From CATQHD01 sp965243165 (GTDB taxonomy: Bacteria; Actinomycetota; Acidimicrobiia; Spongiisociales; Spongiisociaceae), in the NCBI GenBank assembly GCA_965243165.1, contig OZ251535.1:62001-126000 (forward strand): a stretch of 64,000 nucleotides of DNA. The letters run 5' to 3'. Each line of letters opens with the position of its first letter. Positions within the stretch are counted from its first letter, which is position 1. This document shows positions 16,956 through 25,285 of this stretch, in pieces. Below the pieces are notes generated by a model that was given only the letters and a program-made list of their open reading frames with translations, ran no database searches and was not told where the DNA came from. Position numbers and translations under genes: made by a program.

Positions 16956-17621
16956 CTATCGGGCGGCGCCGCCGGCCAACCGGGTGAGGCTGAAGCCGTC
17001 GCCGATGGGGATGATCACGGTTTCGGTGCGGGCGTCCTCCTGCAGGCGGCGGGCGAAGTCGGTCATCGCCAGGGCGGCGGGCGGGGGTTCGGGGTCTACG
17101 ACCCCGCCGCCCATGAACAGGTTGTCGGCGATGATCACCCCGGAAGGATCGAGGCGCGGCACCAGCTCCTCGTAGTAGAGGCGGTAGCTCTCCTTGTCGG
17201 CGTCCACGAACGCCATGTCCACCGTCCTGTCGTCCGGCAGCGCCCGCAGGGTCTCGATACCCGGAGCGATCCGCAGGTCGATGCGGTCCGCCACCCCCGC
17301 TCTTTCCCAGTAGCGGCGGGCGACCGAGGTGTACTCCTCGCTCACGTCGCAGCACAGCAGCCGGCCTCCCTCGGGCAGGGCGCGGGCCATGGCCAGGCTC
17401 GACATCCCGGTGAAGGTTCCCACCTCCACCACATACCGGGCGCCCAGCAGCCGAACCATGAAGGCCAGGAAGGCGGCCTGTTCCACCCCTATCTGCATGG
17501 TGCTGACGCCGCCCATGGCGGCGGTTTCTTCCACCAGCTCCTCGACCAAGGCGTCGGGGGCGGGGTTGTGGGCCACCAGGTATTCGTACAGGCCGGGGGC
17601 CAAGTGCGGGTTTTGACTCAT
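16956..17621 (-). CDS. class I SAM-dependent O-methyltransferase (CCoAOMT type)
   Basis: A 221-residue cation-dependent catechol/caffeoyl-CoA O-methyltransferase homologue. It has the SAM loop VEVGTFTGMSSLAMARAL (about 66-83), the acidic SAM ribose contact in CCDVSEEY, and FVDADKESYRLYYEEL (about 137) followed by IIADNLFMGGGVVDPE, which supply the metal ligands. ATG 17621 is preferred over farther upstream codons because the helix QNPHLAPGLYEYLVAHN is family-typical. It is divergent from the flavoprotein gene by 58 bp. Confidence 0.88.
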   Translation of the reverse strand: MSQNPHLAPGLYEYLVAHNPAPDALVEELVEETAAMGGVSTMQIGVEQAAFLAFMVRLLGARYVVEVGTFTGMSSLAMARALPEGGRLLCCDVSEEYTSVARRYWERAGVADRIDLRIAPGIETLRALPDDRTVDMAFVDADKESYRLYYEELVPRLDPSGVIIADNLFMGGGVVDPEPPPAALAMTDFARRLQEDARTETVIIPIGDGFSLTRLAGGAAR

Positions 17622-17679
17622 GCCCGGAAATCTAGCCCGACCGAATGCCCGCCGCCCGCAATTATCATCCGCAGCGTTC

Positions 17680-18897
17680 ATGAAGACAGTTGACGTGGCC
17701 GTCATCGGCGCCGGTCCGTCGGGGGCGGCGGCCGCCGTCAGCGCCGCCCGCCGGGGCGCCGACACCGTGGTTTTCGACCGGGCGCCCTACGGGAGGGACA
17801 AGGCGTGCGGGGACGGCCTCACCCCCAGGGCGGTGGGCGCCTTGGCCGAGCTGGGGATCGACTTGGACGGCGCCCACCTGATCGAAGGGCTGAGGATGAT
17901 CGCCGGGCGCACCGAGCGGGTGCTTCCGTGGCCGGCCACCAGCCGTTTCCCCTCCCACGGGGCGGTCTGGCCGCGCCGCCGCCTCGACGCAGCCTTGATC
18001 GACGCCGCTTCGGCGGCGGGGGCCGAGCTCGTCTGGAACACCGAGGCCCTCCCCTTCTTCGAGGGTGGAAGGGCGGCGGGGGTGGAGGCCGGCGGGCAGA
18101 GATGGAAGGCCGGGCTGGTGGTGGCGGCCTGCGGAGCGCCGGGCAAGGCGGCCCGGATGCTGGGCGCCGTCCGGGTGAAGGAAGAACCCTACGGCGTGGC
18201 CATCCGCAGCTATGTCTCCTCGCCCCGCCATGCCGAGCGGTATCTGGAGGCCTGCCTGACCATGCGGGACGCCGAGGGCCGCTCCGTTCCGGGCTACGGA
18301 TGGGTGTTCCCCGCCGGGGACGGGTCCGTCAACATCGGGGTGGGCGCCCTGTCCACCATGAAGCGCTTCAAGCGGCTCAACCTCAACTCCCTGCTCGACC
18401 TCTACCACCGCCAGGTCGAGGGGCCGTGGGGGGCCGGCCCTTATCTGGAACGCCCCCGGGCTTGGCGGCTTCCCATGAGCGCCGTCCGCCGCAGCGGCCC
18501 CGGATGGGTGGCGGTGGGGGATGCGGCCGGCCTGATCAACCCCATGAACGGCGAGGGCATCGACTACGGCCTCGAGTCGGGGATGCTCGCCGCCGACCTG
18601 TTCGTCCGCGACCCGGCCTCCGCCCCCGAACGCTACGACCGGGCGGTCGGCGAGCGGTTCGACGCCTTCCTGCGCACCGGGCGGCGTTTCTCTTTCCTCA
18701 TCGGCCATCCGGCGGTCCTCGCCGCCGGGCTGCGCTTGGCGGTGGGCACCCAGGCCGTGGCCGATATGACCCTGCGGGTCATGGGCAATCTGGTGGACTC
18801 CGAGTCGCCCGGAACGGCGGGCCGGGTGCTGTCGGCCGCCGACCGGGTGCTGGCGGCCGCCGACCCAATCCTGCGCCGCACCCGGGCCCGCGGGTAA
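17680..18897 (+). CDS. geranylgeranyl reductase family FAD oxidoreductase
   Basis: A 405-residue flavoprotein. The Rossmann dinucleotide motif VIGAGPSGAAAAVSAARRG lies at residues 8-26, the family signature CGDGLTPRAVGALAELG at about 47, and the second FAD motif GDAAGLINPMNGEGIDYGLESG at about 283. Such enzymes saturate isoprenoid chains (menaquinone or lipid side chains). The C-terminus is Ala/Arg-rich. A TATCAT box (17663-17668) 11 bp upstream suggests a very short leader. The exact isoprenoid substrate cannot be told. Confidence 0.88.
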   Translation: MKTVDVAVIGAGPSGAAAAVSAARRGADTVVFDRAPYGRDKACGDGLTPRAVGALAELGIDLDGAHLIEGLRMIAGRTERVLPWPATSRFPSHGAVWPRRRLDAALIDAASAAGAELVWNTEALPFFEGGRAAGVEAGGQRWKAGLVVAACGAPGKAARMLGAVRVKEEPYGVAIRSYVSSPRHAERYLEACLTMRDAEGRSVPGYGWVFPAGDGSVNIGVGALSTMKRFKRLNLNSLLDLYHRQVEGPWGAGPYLERPRAWRLPMSAVRRSGPGWVAVGDAAGLINPMNGEGIDYGLESGMLAADLFVRDPASAPERYDRAVGERFDAFLRTGRRFSFLIGHPAVLAAGLRLAVGTQAVADMTLRVMGNLVDSESPGTAGRVLSAADRVLAAADPILRRTRARG

Positions 18898-19068
18898 GGC
18901 CCTACGGCTTCATCCGCTCCGCCCAGCCCTCTCCGGCGGGGCGTCCCCGGTTTCACTCGAGAGCATCCCGTTCACCGTTCATCCCGTACCCCGGAGCCCC
19001 CGCCCCGGACATCCCGCTGCGCCCAGCCAGATCACCCGGGCGGGGCCCGCAACCCGTCGGGCATGCGC

Positions 19069-19182
19069 GCCCCTGCCCCCGGCTTGGAGGTCCCGGTATT
19101 CCAACGCGGCTTCGTTGAGGTTCCCCGCATAGGCATACACGGGCCCCTGCCTTCGGCTTGGAGGTCCCGGTATTCCAACGCG
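19069..19182 (+). repeat. pair of 40-bp direct repeats
   Basis: Two copies (19069-19108 and 19143-19182) differ at two positions and share CGGCTTGGAGGTCCCGGTAT and TCCAACGCG. The 34-bp spacer is unrelated. No third unit precedes or follows. The surrounding 18898-19068 is GC-rich sequence without a recognisable gene. Confidence 0.85.
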
Positions 19183-19257
19183 AACAGGGCAGCCATCGCC
19201 CCCGATGAGGGCGGCGGCTGCAACCCGACCACTCCCTCGAAGAATCCCCCTCCCCGG

Positions 19258-19443
19258 AATTCGCGAAAACCCCGCCGGCTTCGCCGGGATCCCACCCCCG
19301 CCTCCGCCTTTCCGGTCCCGGACTGCTTTGGGCGTGCGGGGGGCTGCCGTGGCCCCCGGCCCGCTGCGGTCTTTCCAGATGACCGCCGCCCACCGGTTCG
19401 GCGGCGGTGTTTGTGCTTCAGCTCCTATATCTATACCGCGCGG
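19258..19443 (+). repeat. intergenic composite repeat, subfamily A copy 2
   Basis: Block order: TTCGCGAAAAC; hairpin-core GCCGGCTTCGCCGG; CCCACCCCCGCCTCCGCC; about 70 variable bases; hairpin ACCGCCGC (19382-19389) with GCGGCGGT (19401-19408); TGTTTGTGCTTCAGC; and the AT-rich end CTCCTATATCTATACCGC. It lies upstream of the MalK-like ATPase. Confidence 0.85.
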
Positions 19444-19600
19444 CTGTGACACGTTTCGCCCCGGCGCCGAAGTTCCAGGGGGGGAGAAGGCAGAGATCGG
19501 CGTCCAGCCCCGATGGGGCCTGTTGGGGATGAGGCCGGATGGGGGAGGGGTGGTTCGGGTACGATGGGCTCACCGGCGGCGAGAGAAGGGCGGGCGGCAG

Positions 19601-20794
19601 ATGGCGGGGATCACCTTCGATGCGGTGGGCAAGGTGTACGACGGCGAGACGCGGGCCGTCGCCGGTGTTTCTCTGGACATAGCGGACGGCGAGTTCGTGG
19701 TGCTGGTGGGGCCGTCCGGATGCGGCAAATCGACCCTGCTGCGGATGGTGGCGGGGCTGGAGGAGATCACCGAGGGGAACATCCGCATCGGCGGCCGGGT
19801 GGTCAACGAAGTGGCCCCCAAGGACCGCGACATCGCCATGGTCTTCCAGAACTACGCCCTCTACCCCCATATGACGGTGCGCGACAACATGGCGTTCGGC
19901 CTCAAGCTGCGCAAGACCCCCAAGCAGGAGATCGCGGCCCGGGTGCAGGAGGCGGCCCGCATCCTGGAGATCACCGACTACCTCGACCGCAAGCCGAAGG
20001 CTCTCTCCGGCGGCCAGCGGCAGCGGGTCGCCATGGGAAGGGCCATCGTCCGGGAGCCGGCCGCCTTCCTGATGGACGAACCCCTCTCCAACCTCGACGC
20101 CAAGCTGCGGGTGCAGATGCGGTCCGAGCTGGGCATGCTCCATACCCGGCTCGGCACCACCACCCTCTACGTGACCCACGACCAGGTGGAGGCGATGACG
20201 ATGGGCGACCGGGTGGCGGTGCTGAAGGCGGTCGCCGACGGCGCGGAATCCAATCTTCAGCAGGTGGCCGCGCCGCGAGAGCTGTACGACAAACCCGTGA
20301 ACCTGTTCGTGGCCGGGTTCATCGGCTCCCCGTCGATGAACTTCGTCTACGCCGGGGTCGAGGCCAACGGGGCCGGGGCTTCGCTTGAATTCGGGGGCCA
20401 CAGCCTGGCGGTGGAGGCCGGTTCGCTGCCGGAGGGGGCGGCGGAGCGCTCCGGGCGGGAGGTGGTGCTCGGCGTGCGTCCCGAGGCTTTCGAGATCCGG
20501 TCGGCGGCCGGGGCAGGCGGGAGCTTCATGACCGTGGACATCGACCTGGTCGAGCAGCTCGGCTCGGAGGCCTACGTCCATTTCACGGCGCCGGTCCGCC
20601 CGGTCGTGACCGCCGACATAGAGGCTTTGCTGGCCGACGAGGGGGCCGACGCCGGTTCGCTCGGCGACGAGACCAAGTTCACCGCCCGGGTCAACCCCGA
20701 CCACGCCCCGCCGGTCGGCGCGCCCGCCGAGCTGGCGGTCGACACCGCCAAGCTCCACTTCTTCGACCTAGAGACCGGCGACGCCCTCCGATAG
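19601..20794 (+). CDS. MalK/UgpC-type ABC transporter ATPase, stand-alone
   Basis: A 397-residue CUT1-type cassette. It has Walker A GPSGCGKST (about 38-46), signature LSGGQRQRVAMGRA (about 133), Walker B AFLMDEPLSNLDAKLR (about 155), H-loop YVTHDQVEAMTMGDR (about 188), and then a MalK-type regulatory domain with TOBE repeats (VLGVRPEAFEIR; ARVNPDHAPPVGAPAELAVD). In actinobacteria one such ATPase (MsmK/MsiK) often energises several sugar importers. The absence of permease or binding-protein genes nearby fits that shared role, but this is inference. Confidence 0.9.
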   Translation: MAGITFDAVGKVYDGETRAVAGVSLDIADGEFVVLVGPSGCGKSTLLRMVAGLEEITEGNIRIGGRVVNEVAPKDRDIAMVFQNYALYPHMTVRDNMAFGLKLRKTPKQEIAARVQEAARILEITDYLDRKPKALSGGQRQRVAMGRAIVREPAAFLMDEPLSNLDAKLRVQMRSELGMLHTRLGTTTLYVTHDQVEAMTMGDRVAVLKAVADGAESNLQQVAAPRELYDKPVNLFVAGFIGSPSMNFVYAGVEANGAGASLEFGGHSLAVEAGSLPEGAAERSGREVVLGVRPEAFEIRSAAGAGGSFMTVDIDLVEQLGSEAYVHFTAPVRPVVTADIEALLADEGADAGSLGDETKFTARVNPDHAPPVGAPAELAVDTAKLHFFDLETGDALR

Positions 20795-20996
20795 CGGAGA
20801 CCGGAGCGCCCGAAAAGGGCGGATCCGGCCGCCGCGTATCTCGCCGTCGGCACCTGCCTCGACCCCTCGGCGGCGGGCTGATTCGTCCGGGCTGTGGAAA
20901 ACTCCGAACAAATAGCGCGTTCTCGGACATCGGGCGGCTAGAGTGATGGTGAGTTCCCGCCTGCCATAGACGGCGCGGCGGTGGAAGGGAGGGAAA

Positions 20997-22343
20997 ATGG
21001 CTCAGCCTTATCTTGAGAGACGGTTCAAGATCACGGAGCGCGGCTCCTCGGTAGTCACCGAGGTTCGAGCAGGTGTCACCACGTTCTTGGTGATGTCCTA
21101 CATCCTGTTCGTCAACGCCAACATACTCGGGGAGGCCGGGCTTGATCGGGTGGCGGTCGCGGCCGGCACCGCCCTGGTCGCCGGGATCATGACCCTCGCC
21201 ATGGGGGAGTGGGCCAATTACCCCATCGCCATGGCGGCCGGCCTGGGCATCAACGCGGCGGTGGTCTACGGTCTGGTATTTACCCAGGGGCTTTCCATTG
21301 AGGGCGCTATGGGCGTCATCGTGTGGGAGGGCATCATCGTCACGGTGCTCGTTGTCCTAGGCCTGCGCGAAGCGGTCATGGAGGCGATACCCAACAGCCT
21401 CAAGTATTCGATCGGGGTCGGCATCGGGCTGTTCATCCTGTTTATCGGGTTTATGAATGGAGGACTGATCGTTAGTACGGGTATCGACGATAACCCTCTC
21501 GATTTCGTGTCCCCCACAATGAGAAGCCACGGAATGGTGCTGATCGGGCTGATCATAGGGGTGGCCCTCCTGGCCAGGAAGATCAAGGGGGCGATGATCA
21601 TCACGATCGTCCTCACCACCATCGCGGCCTTGATCGCCGGGGTGGCTTCATGGCCGTCCGGCGGCATCACGGCTACGGCGAGCCAGGAAGGGTTGTTCGG
21701 CACGTTCGGCAAAGTGGACATGTGGAACGTCTTTGAGCTCGGCCCGCTGGCGGCGATCCTGACGATCTTCACGTTCATGTTGACCGACTTCTTCGACACG
21801 ATGGGGACCGCCACCGCCATCGTGGAGCAGGCCGAATTGACCGACGAGGATGGTCGTATCCCCCGCCTCCGGAGGTTGTTGCTGGTCGACTCGATCGGCG
21901 CGGCCATGGGCGGCCTGTTCGGAGTCAGCTCGAACACCAGCTACATCGAGAGCTCCGCCGGGGTGGCCGAAGGAGGCCGCACCGGATTCACCTCGGTGGT
22001 GACCGGAGTTCTCTTCCTGATCGCCATCGTCCTGTCACCGCTGGCTTTGGTCGTTCCTGCGCAGGCGACGGCGCCGGTGCTGATCCTCATCGGATTCTTG
22101 ATGGTGGGTCTGCTGAGGCACATCGACTTCACGGACCTGGAGGAGGGCCTGCCAGCGTTGCTGGCTATCATCCTCATGCCTCTGACCTATTCCATCACGG
22201 TCGGTATAGCGTGGGGTTTCGTGGCTCACACCCTGATCAAGGCGGTGAAGGGCAAGGCGGGCGAGGTCCACGTCTTGATGTGGGTGGTCTCAGTTGCCAG
22301 CCTGATCTACTTGGGGAGGGGTTGGCTGGACTACATCTTCTGA
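20997..22343 (+). CDS. NCS2-family purine permease (AzgA/PbuG type)
   Basis: A 448-residue multi-pass permease for adenine, hypoxanthine or guanine. The hallmark N-terminus GVTTFLVMSYILFVNANIL, the AGLGINA motif (about 83), FTFMLTDFFDTMGTATAIVE (about 262) and SSNTSYIESSAGVAEGGRTG (about 315) place it in the AzgA-like branch rather than the UraA branch. A strong GGAGGG lies five bases before the ATG. Together with the deaminase downstream it forms a purine salvage pair. Confidence 0.92.
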   Translation: MAQPYLERRFKITERGSSVVTEVRAGVTTFLVMSYILFVNANILGEAGLDRVAVAAGTALVAGIMTLAMGEWANYPIAMAAGLGINAAVVYGLVFTQGLSIEGAMGVIVWEGIIVTVLVVLGLREAVMEAIPNSLKYSIGVGIGLFILFIGFMNGGLIVSTGIDDNPLDFVSPTMRSHGMVLIGLIIGVALLARKIKGAMIITIVLTTIAALIAGVASWPSGGITATASQEGLFGTFGKVDMWNVFELGPLAAILTIFTFMLTDFFDTMGTATAIVEQAELTDEDGRIPRLRRLLLVDSIGAAMGGLFGVSSNTSYIESSAGVAEGGRTGFTSVVTGVLFLIAIVLSPLALVVPAQATAPVLILIGFLMVGLLRHIDFTDLEEGLPALLAIILMPLTYSITVGIAWGFVAHTLIKAVKGKAGEVHVLMWVVSVASLIYLGRGWLDYIF

Positions 22344-22363
22344 TCCATCCCCGATCTTTAGTT

Positions 22364-22393
22364 GAGAAGGCGCCTCTCGCGGGGCGCCTTCTC
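22364..22393 (+). terminator. strong hairpin between permease and deaminase
   Basis: A perfect 11-bp stem, GAGAAGGCGCC (22364-22374) with GGCGCCTTCTC (22383-22393), and an 8-base loop, 20 bp after the permease stop. No T run follows, so it may be a weak terminator or mRNA stabiliser within the operon. Confidence 0.6.
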
Positions 22394-22481
22394 GCGTATC
22401 CTGGAAATGCGCGCCCAGCCGCGAGGGGTGCAGCCGGGGCGGGGCGGAGAAGATAGAGATCGTCGAGAGAGGGGAGCAGGT

Positions 22482-23483
22482 GTGGAGGAATTCGTCCGGG
22501 GCCTTCCGAAGACCGAGCTGCACGTCCACATCGAAGGCGCCCTCGAACCGGAGCTGATGTTCGAGCTGGCGGGGCGGAACGGCATGGCGCAGCCCTACGG
22601 TTCGGTGGAGGAGGTGCGGGCGGCCTATGAGTTCGACGACCTCCAATCCTTCCTCGACATCTACTACGAGGCCGCCGCGGTGCTGCAAACCGAGGACGAC
22701 TTCGCCGATCTGATGTCCGCCTACCTGCAGCGGGCGGCCGCCGACGGGGTGCGCCACGCCGAGGTCTTCTTCGACCCCCAGACCCACACCGAGCGGGGGA
22801 TCGAGGTCGGAACGGTGATCGGAGGGTTCGCCCGCGCCCAAGAGGAGGCCGCCCCCCGGATCACCTCCACCCTGATCCTGTGCTTCCTGCGCCACCTGTC
22901 CGCCGAGTCGGCCCTCGAGGTGTTCGAGCAGGCCCGGCCCCACCTCCGGTTGATACAGGGGGTGGGCCTCGATTCGGGCGAGGCGGGCAACCCGCCGGAG
23001 CTCTTCGCCGAACCCTACCGCCGGGCGGTCGAGGCGGGCTTGCGCCCCGTGGCCCACGCCGGCGAGGAAGGCCCGGCCGAGTACGTAAGGGCGGCCCTCG
23101 ACGTCTTGGGCGCGGAGCGCATCGACCACGGGGTGCGGGCCTGGGACGACCCTCCGCTGGTCGAGCGTCTGGCCGCCGAGCGGATTCCCCTCACCATGTG
23201 CCCGCTGTCGAACCAGAAGCTCCAAGTCTTCCCCGACCTGCGCGACCACAACCTGAAGAAGTTCATGGACGCCGGAGTCCTGGTGACCGTCAACTCGGAC
23301 GACCCCGCCTACTTCGGCGGTTACGTCGCGGACAACTACCTGGCCATAGCCGAGGCGCTCGACCTCACCAGAGCCGACCTGGTGCAGCTGGCCCGCAACT
23401 CGGTGGAGGCTTCCTTCCTGCCCGCCGCCCGCAAGGCGGCGCTCCAAGCAGAGATCACCGCCTACGCCGGCTCTGCCCCCTGA
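22482..23483 (+). CDS. add: adenosine/adenine deaminase
   Basis: Amidohydrolase-fold zinc enzyme of 333 residues. Metal ligands appear in ELHVHIEGALEP (His 15 and 17), HAGEE (about 192) and the final SDDPAYFGGY (about 271). The ERIDHGVRA segment supplies the catalytic histidine. The SDDPAYFGG ending is reminiscent of adenine deaminases of the fungal Aah1/bacterial type, whereas adenosine deaminases usually read TDDP.. without YFGG. Adenine deamination after uptake by the neighbouring permease is therefore the better guess. The start is GTG 22482, after a purine-rich GGGGAG. Confidence 0.88.
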   Translation: MEEFVRGLPKTELHVHIEGALEPELMFELAGRNGMAQPYGSVEEVRAAYEFDDLQSFLDIYYEAAAVLQTEDDFADLMSAYLQRAAADGVRHAEVFFDPQTHTERGIEVGTVIGGFARAQEEAAPRITSTLILCFLRHLSAESALEVFEQARPHLRLIQGVGLDSGEAGNPPELFAEPYRRAVEAGLRPVAHAGEEGPAEYVRAALDVLGAERIDHGVRAWDDPPLVERLAAERIPLTMCPLSNQKLQVFPDLRDHNLKKFMDAGVLVTVNSDDPAYFGGYVADNYLAIAEALDLTRADLVQLARNSVEASFLPAARKAALQAEITAYAGSAP

Positions 23484-23544
23484 GCCGGCTGCCTTTCAGC
23501 CGCAGACGGCGCCGAATCGACCGCCGGGTATACGAATGATCAGG

Positions 23545-24369
23545 TCAGGACTGACCGGTGATCGCTTGCACCGATATAACGTCCGCCGCGGTCAGGAGGG
23601 CGCCGGCCCCGATGAGCAGAAGCCACAGACGCGACAACAGAGCCAACCAGAGCACAGGCAGGAAGACCAACATCCCCAACAGCTGCAGGCATCCCCTTGG
23701 TGCGGCTCTCGGTACGGGGCTCGTCGGGCTCCGGTCTCTGCCCGCCGGAGCGGGTTGCCAGGGTTCCTTTGGGCGGTTCTCGGTCCGGTGTCGGCGCCGG
23801 CCTTCGGGGGAATGACCTTTTGCGGGCGGGGTCCTGTTCGGCTGGGGGCGTATGTGCTGCCCGTTGGGGTGTATGTATTTCCCCAGCCTGGCACTGACGT
23901 CCCAGGCTTGCCCGACCAGTGCGTCGACCGCGTCGACGACCCTGGGCAGGTCGGACGGGGCTGATTCGGTGACCATCTCCCAGTTGTGGAACAGGCCGGC
24001 GCCGGTCAGGTTTGCCGATCCGACCAGAGCGCGCGGCCCCTCTTTGGTATGGGCGATCCACACCTTGAGATGCGCGTCGGCCGGTTTGGGATTTTTGCGG
24101 TACAAGTTCTTGACCTCGACGTCGCTGCGTGCGAGGAAGGCCCTCACGATGCTCCGGTCCGCGGGGCTTGCCTTTGCGAACCGCTCGGGACGGCAGTCTC
24201 CGATCAGCAGGGTTACCGCCCGGCCAGCGGTGCGCTCGGCGAGCCAGGCCAACCCCCGGACGCTGGCGAAACCGACCGCCGCCGTCAGCGGAGCGGCGGG
24301 ATCCGACCGCAGGAAGGCCTCGATCTGTTCCGCCGCTCCGCGCGGCGTCTGAGCTCTGGTTCTTTTCAC
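23545..24369 (-). CDS. PLD-like nuclease domain with C-terminal membrane hairpin
   Basis: A 274-residue protein with a phospholipase-D-type half site: HLKVWIAHTKEGPRALVGSANLTGAGL (about 98-124) has the H.K and downstream GSANLT pattern of PLD-family nucleases. Only one HKD motif is present, so the active form would be a dimer. A Pro/Arg-rich linker (about 170-225) leads to two closely spaced hydrophobic segments (LLGMLVFLPVLWLALLSRLW and LLLIGAGALLTAADVI). The nuclease-like domain would thus be tethered to the membrane. The topology is unusual; DNA or lipid substrate unknown. Confidence 0.7.
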   Translation of the reverse strand: MKRTRAQTPRGAAEQIEAFLRSDPAAPLTAAVGFASVRGLAWLAERTAGRAVTLLIGDCRPERFAKASPADRSIVRAFLARSDVEVKNLYRKNPKPADAHLKVWIAHTKEGPRALVGSANLTGAGLFHNWEMVTESAPSDLPRVVDAVDALVGQAWDVSARLGKYIHPNGQHIRPQPNRTPPAKGHSPEGRRRHRTENRPKEPWQPAPAGRDRSPTSPVPRAAPRGCLQLLGMLVFLPVLWLALLSRLWLLLIGAGALLTAADVISVQAITGQS

Positions 24370-24483
24370 TGCCTGCGACAGTATCGGCTGCGGACAGTGC
24401 GCGCCTTGCTAAAACGAGGCCCCGCGAAAACTTTGGGGTTGCGGGTGGGCGGACGGCGGTTTGGGCAGGCCGGGGGGACACAC

Positions 24484-24527
24484 CGGCGCGTGAGATCGGG
24501 AACGCTGCCCGCGTGAAAACGGGAATC
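24484..24527 (+). repeat. 44-bp CGCGTGA repeat, copy 1
   Basis: The element has two half-units, CGCGTGAGATCGGGAAC and CGCGTGAAAACGGGAAT, so the motif CGCGTGA(N3)CGGGAA is repeated within it. CGGG, CCCG and CGGG runs could form alternative short hairpins. This copy lies 336 bp upstream of the XRE gene. The 450-bp gap 24370-24819 otherwise holds GC-rich sequence plus a possible toxin remnant just before 24820. Confidence 0.9.
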
Positions 24528-24819
24528 CAAACCAGGGAAGGGGGCAGGGAACCAGACTGCCGGCCTTTTGCCGAGGCGGTGCGAAGCGTCCTCCGGGGAT
24601 GATCGAGCGGCGCCGGTTCGGCCGAGCGGCAGGGAGGCGCCCGAGTTGCGGGAGCGGTCAGCGGGCCGGTCGGGGCCGACCTCTCCCAGGACGGTACTCT
24701 GTGGGCAAGTTGCGGCCAGACCTCTTCTATACGGAGTTCTAAAGAAGCGGCATCGCCGCACGGCGGCAGACTTGAAGAGAGCGGTCAGGCTCGAGCAAGA
24801 AACGGGAAGGGTATATACG

Positions 24820-25152
24820 ATGAGCACCTTTGAGGAACTGAAGGACTGGTTGAACGAAACACCTGGCGAGGTAGAGGCCGAGAAGCTCATTCTCGAGGTC
24901 AGCGAGTTGATATTGGAAAAGATGGAGCAAGCAAATATATCGCACACCGAACTCGCTAGAAGACTGGGCAAGAGCAAGAGCCATGTGTCTCGGTTGTTGA
25001 GGGGTGACCGCAATATGACCTTGCGAACACTTGCCGAAGTATGTTATTCCTTGTCATACAGGGCCAGTTTGAACTTCCAACCGTTGGAAACAGTCGAGGA
25101 TGTCGAACAAACGGCGCCCGATCAACGTATCGAGAGACCGGTCGGCGCGTGA
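24820..25152 (+). CDS. XRE/Cro-family helix-turn-helix regulator (HigA-like)
   Basis: A 110-residue DNA-binding protein. An N-terminal helical part (TFEELKDWLNETPGEVEAEK) is followed by an XRE HTH with ISHTELARRLGKSKSHVSRLL (about 46-66) and RNMTLRTLAEVCYSL. This resembles antitoxins of the HigA or MqsA-like group. ATG 24820 follows a GGGAAGGG box. The frame is open upstream and encodes a piece, VLKKRHRRTAADLKRA, that looks like the C-terminus of a HigB/Gp49-type toxin, so the partner may be truncated. The stop TGA lies inside repeat copy 2. It is plausibly an autoregulator of the local repeats. Confidence 0.8.
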   Translation: MSTFEELKDWLNETPGEVEAEKLILEVSELILEKMEQANISHTELARRLGKSKSHVSRLLRGDRNMTLRTLAEVCYSLSYRASLNFQPLETVEDVEQTAPDQRIERPVGA

Positions 25153-25186
25153 GATCGGGAACAGTGCCCGCGTGAAAACGGGAATC
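25143..25186 (+). repeat. 44-bp CGCGTGA repeat, copy 2
   Basis: Nearly identical to copy 1 (only the three bases between the half-units vary). The last codons and stop of the XRE gene are embedded in it, so the coding sequence ends within the repeat. Confidence 0.9.
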
Positions 25187-25231
25187 ACGGTGTAATCAGG
25201 GGGAGAGGGGGAGGAGTCCGGGGGTATAGTT

Positions 25232-25275
25232 GGGCGCGTGAGATCGGGAAAGACAGCCGCGTGAAAGCGGGAGTT
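25232..25275 (+). repeat. 44-bp CGCGTGA repeat, copy 3
   Basis: Third, slightly diverged copy (GGGCGCGTGAGATCGGGAA, then CGCGTGAAAGCGGGAG). It starts 89 bp after copy 2 and ends 10 bp before the ATG of the DUF4143 ATPase. It therefore covers the leader of that gene, including its ribosome-binding region. Confidence 0.9.
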
Positions 25276-25285
25276 CGAGCAGAGC

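Noticed and set aside
19069..19182. CRISPR array
   Set aside because: Only two units, no cas genes, and neighbouring positions at the same period do not match.
20807..20821. CGCCC-GAAAA-GGGCG hairpin as terminator of the MalK-like gene
   Set aside because: A 5-bp GC stem without a T run is common by chance at this base composition.
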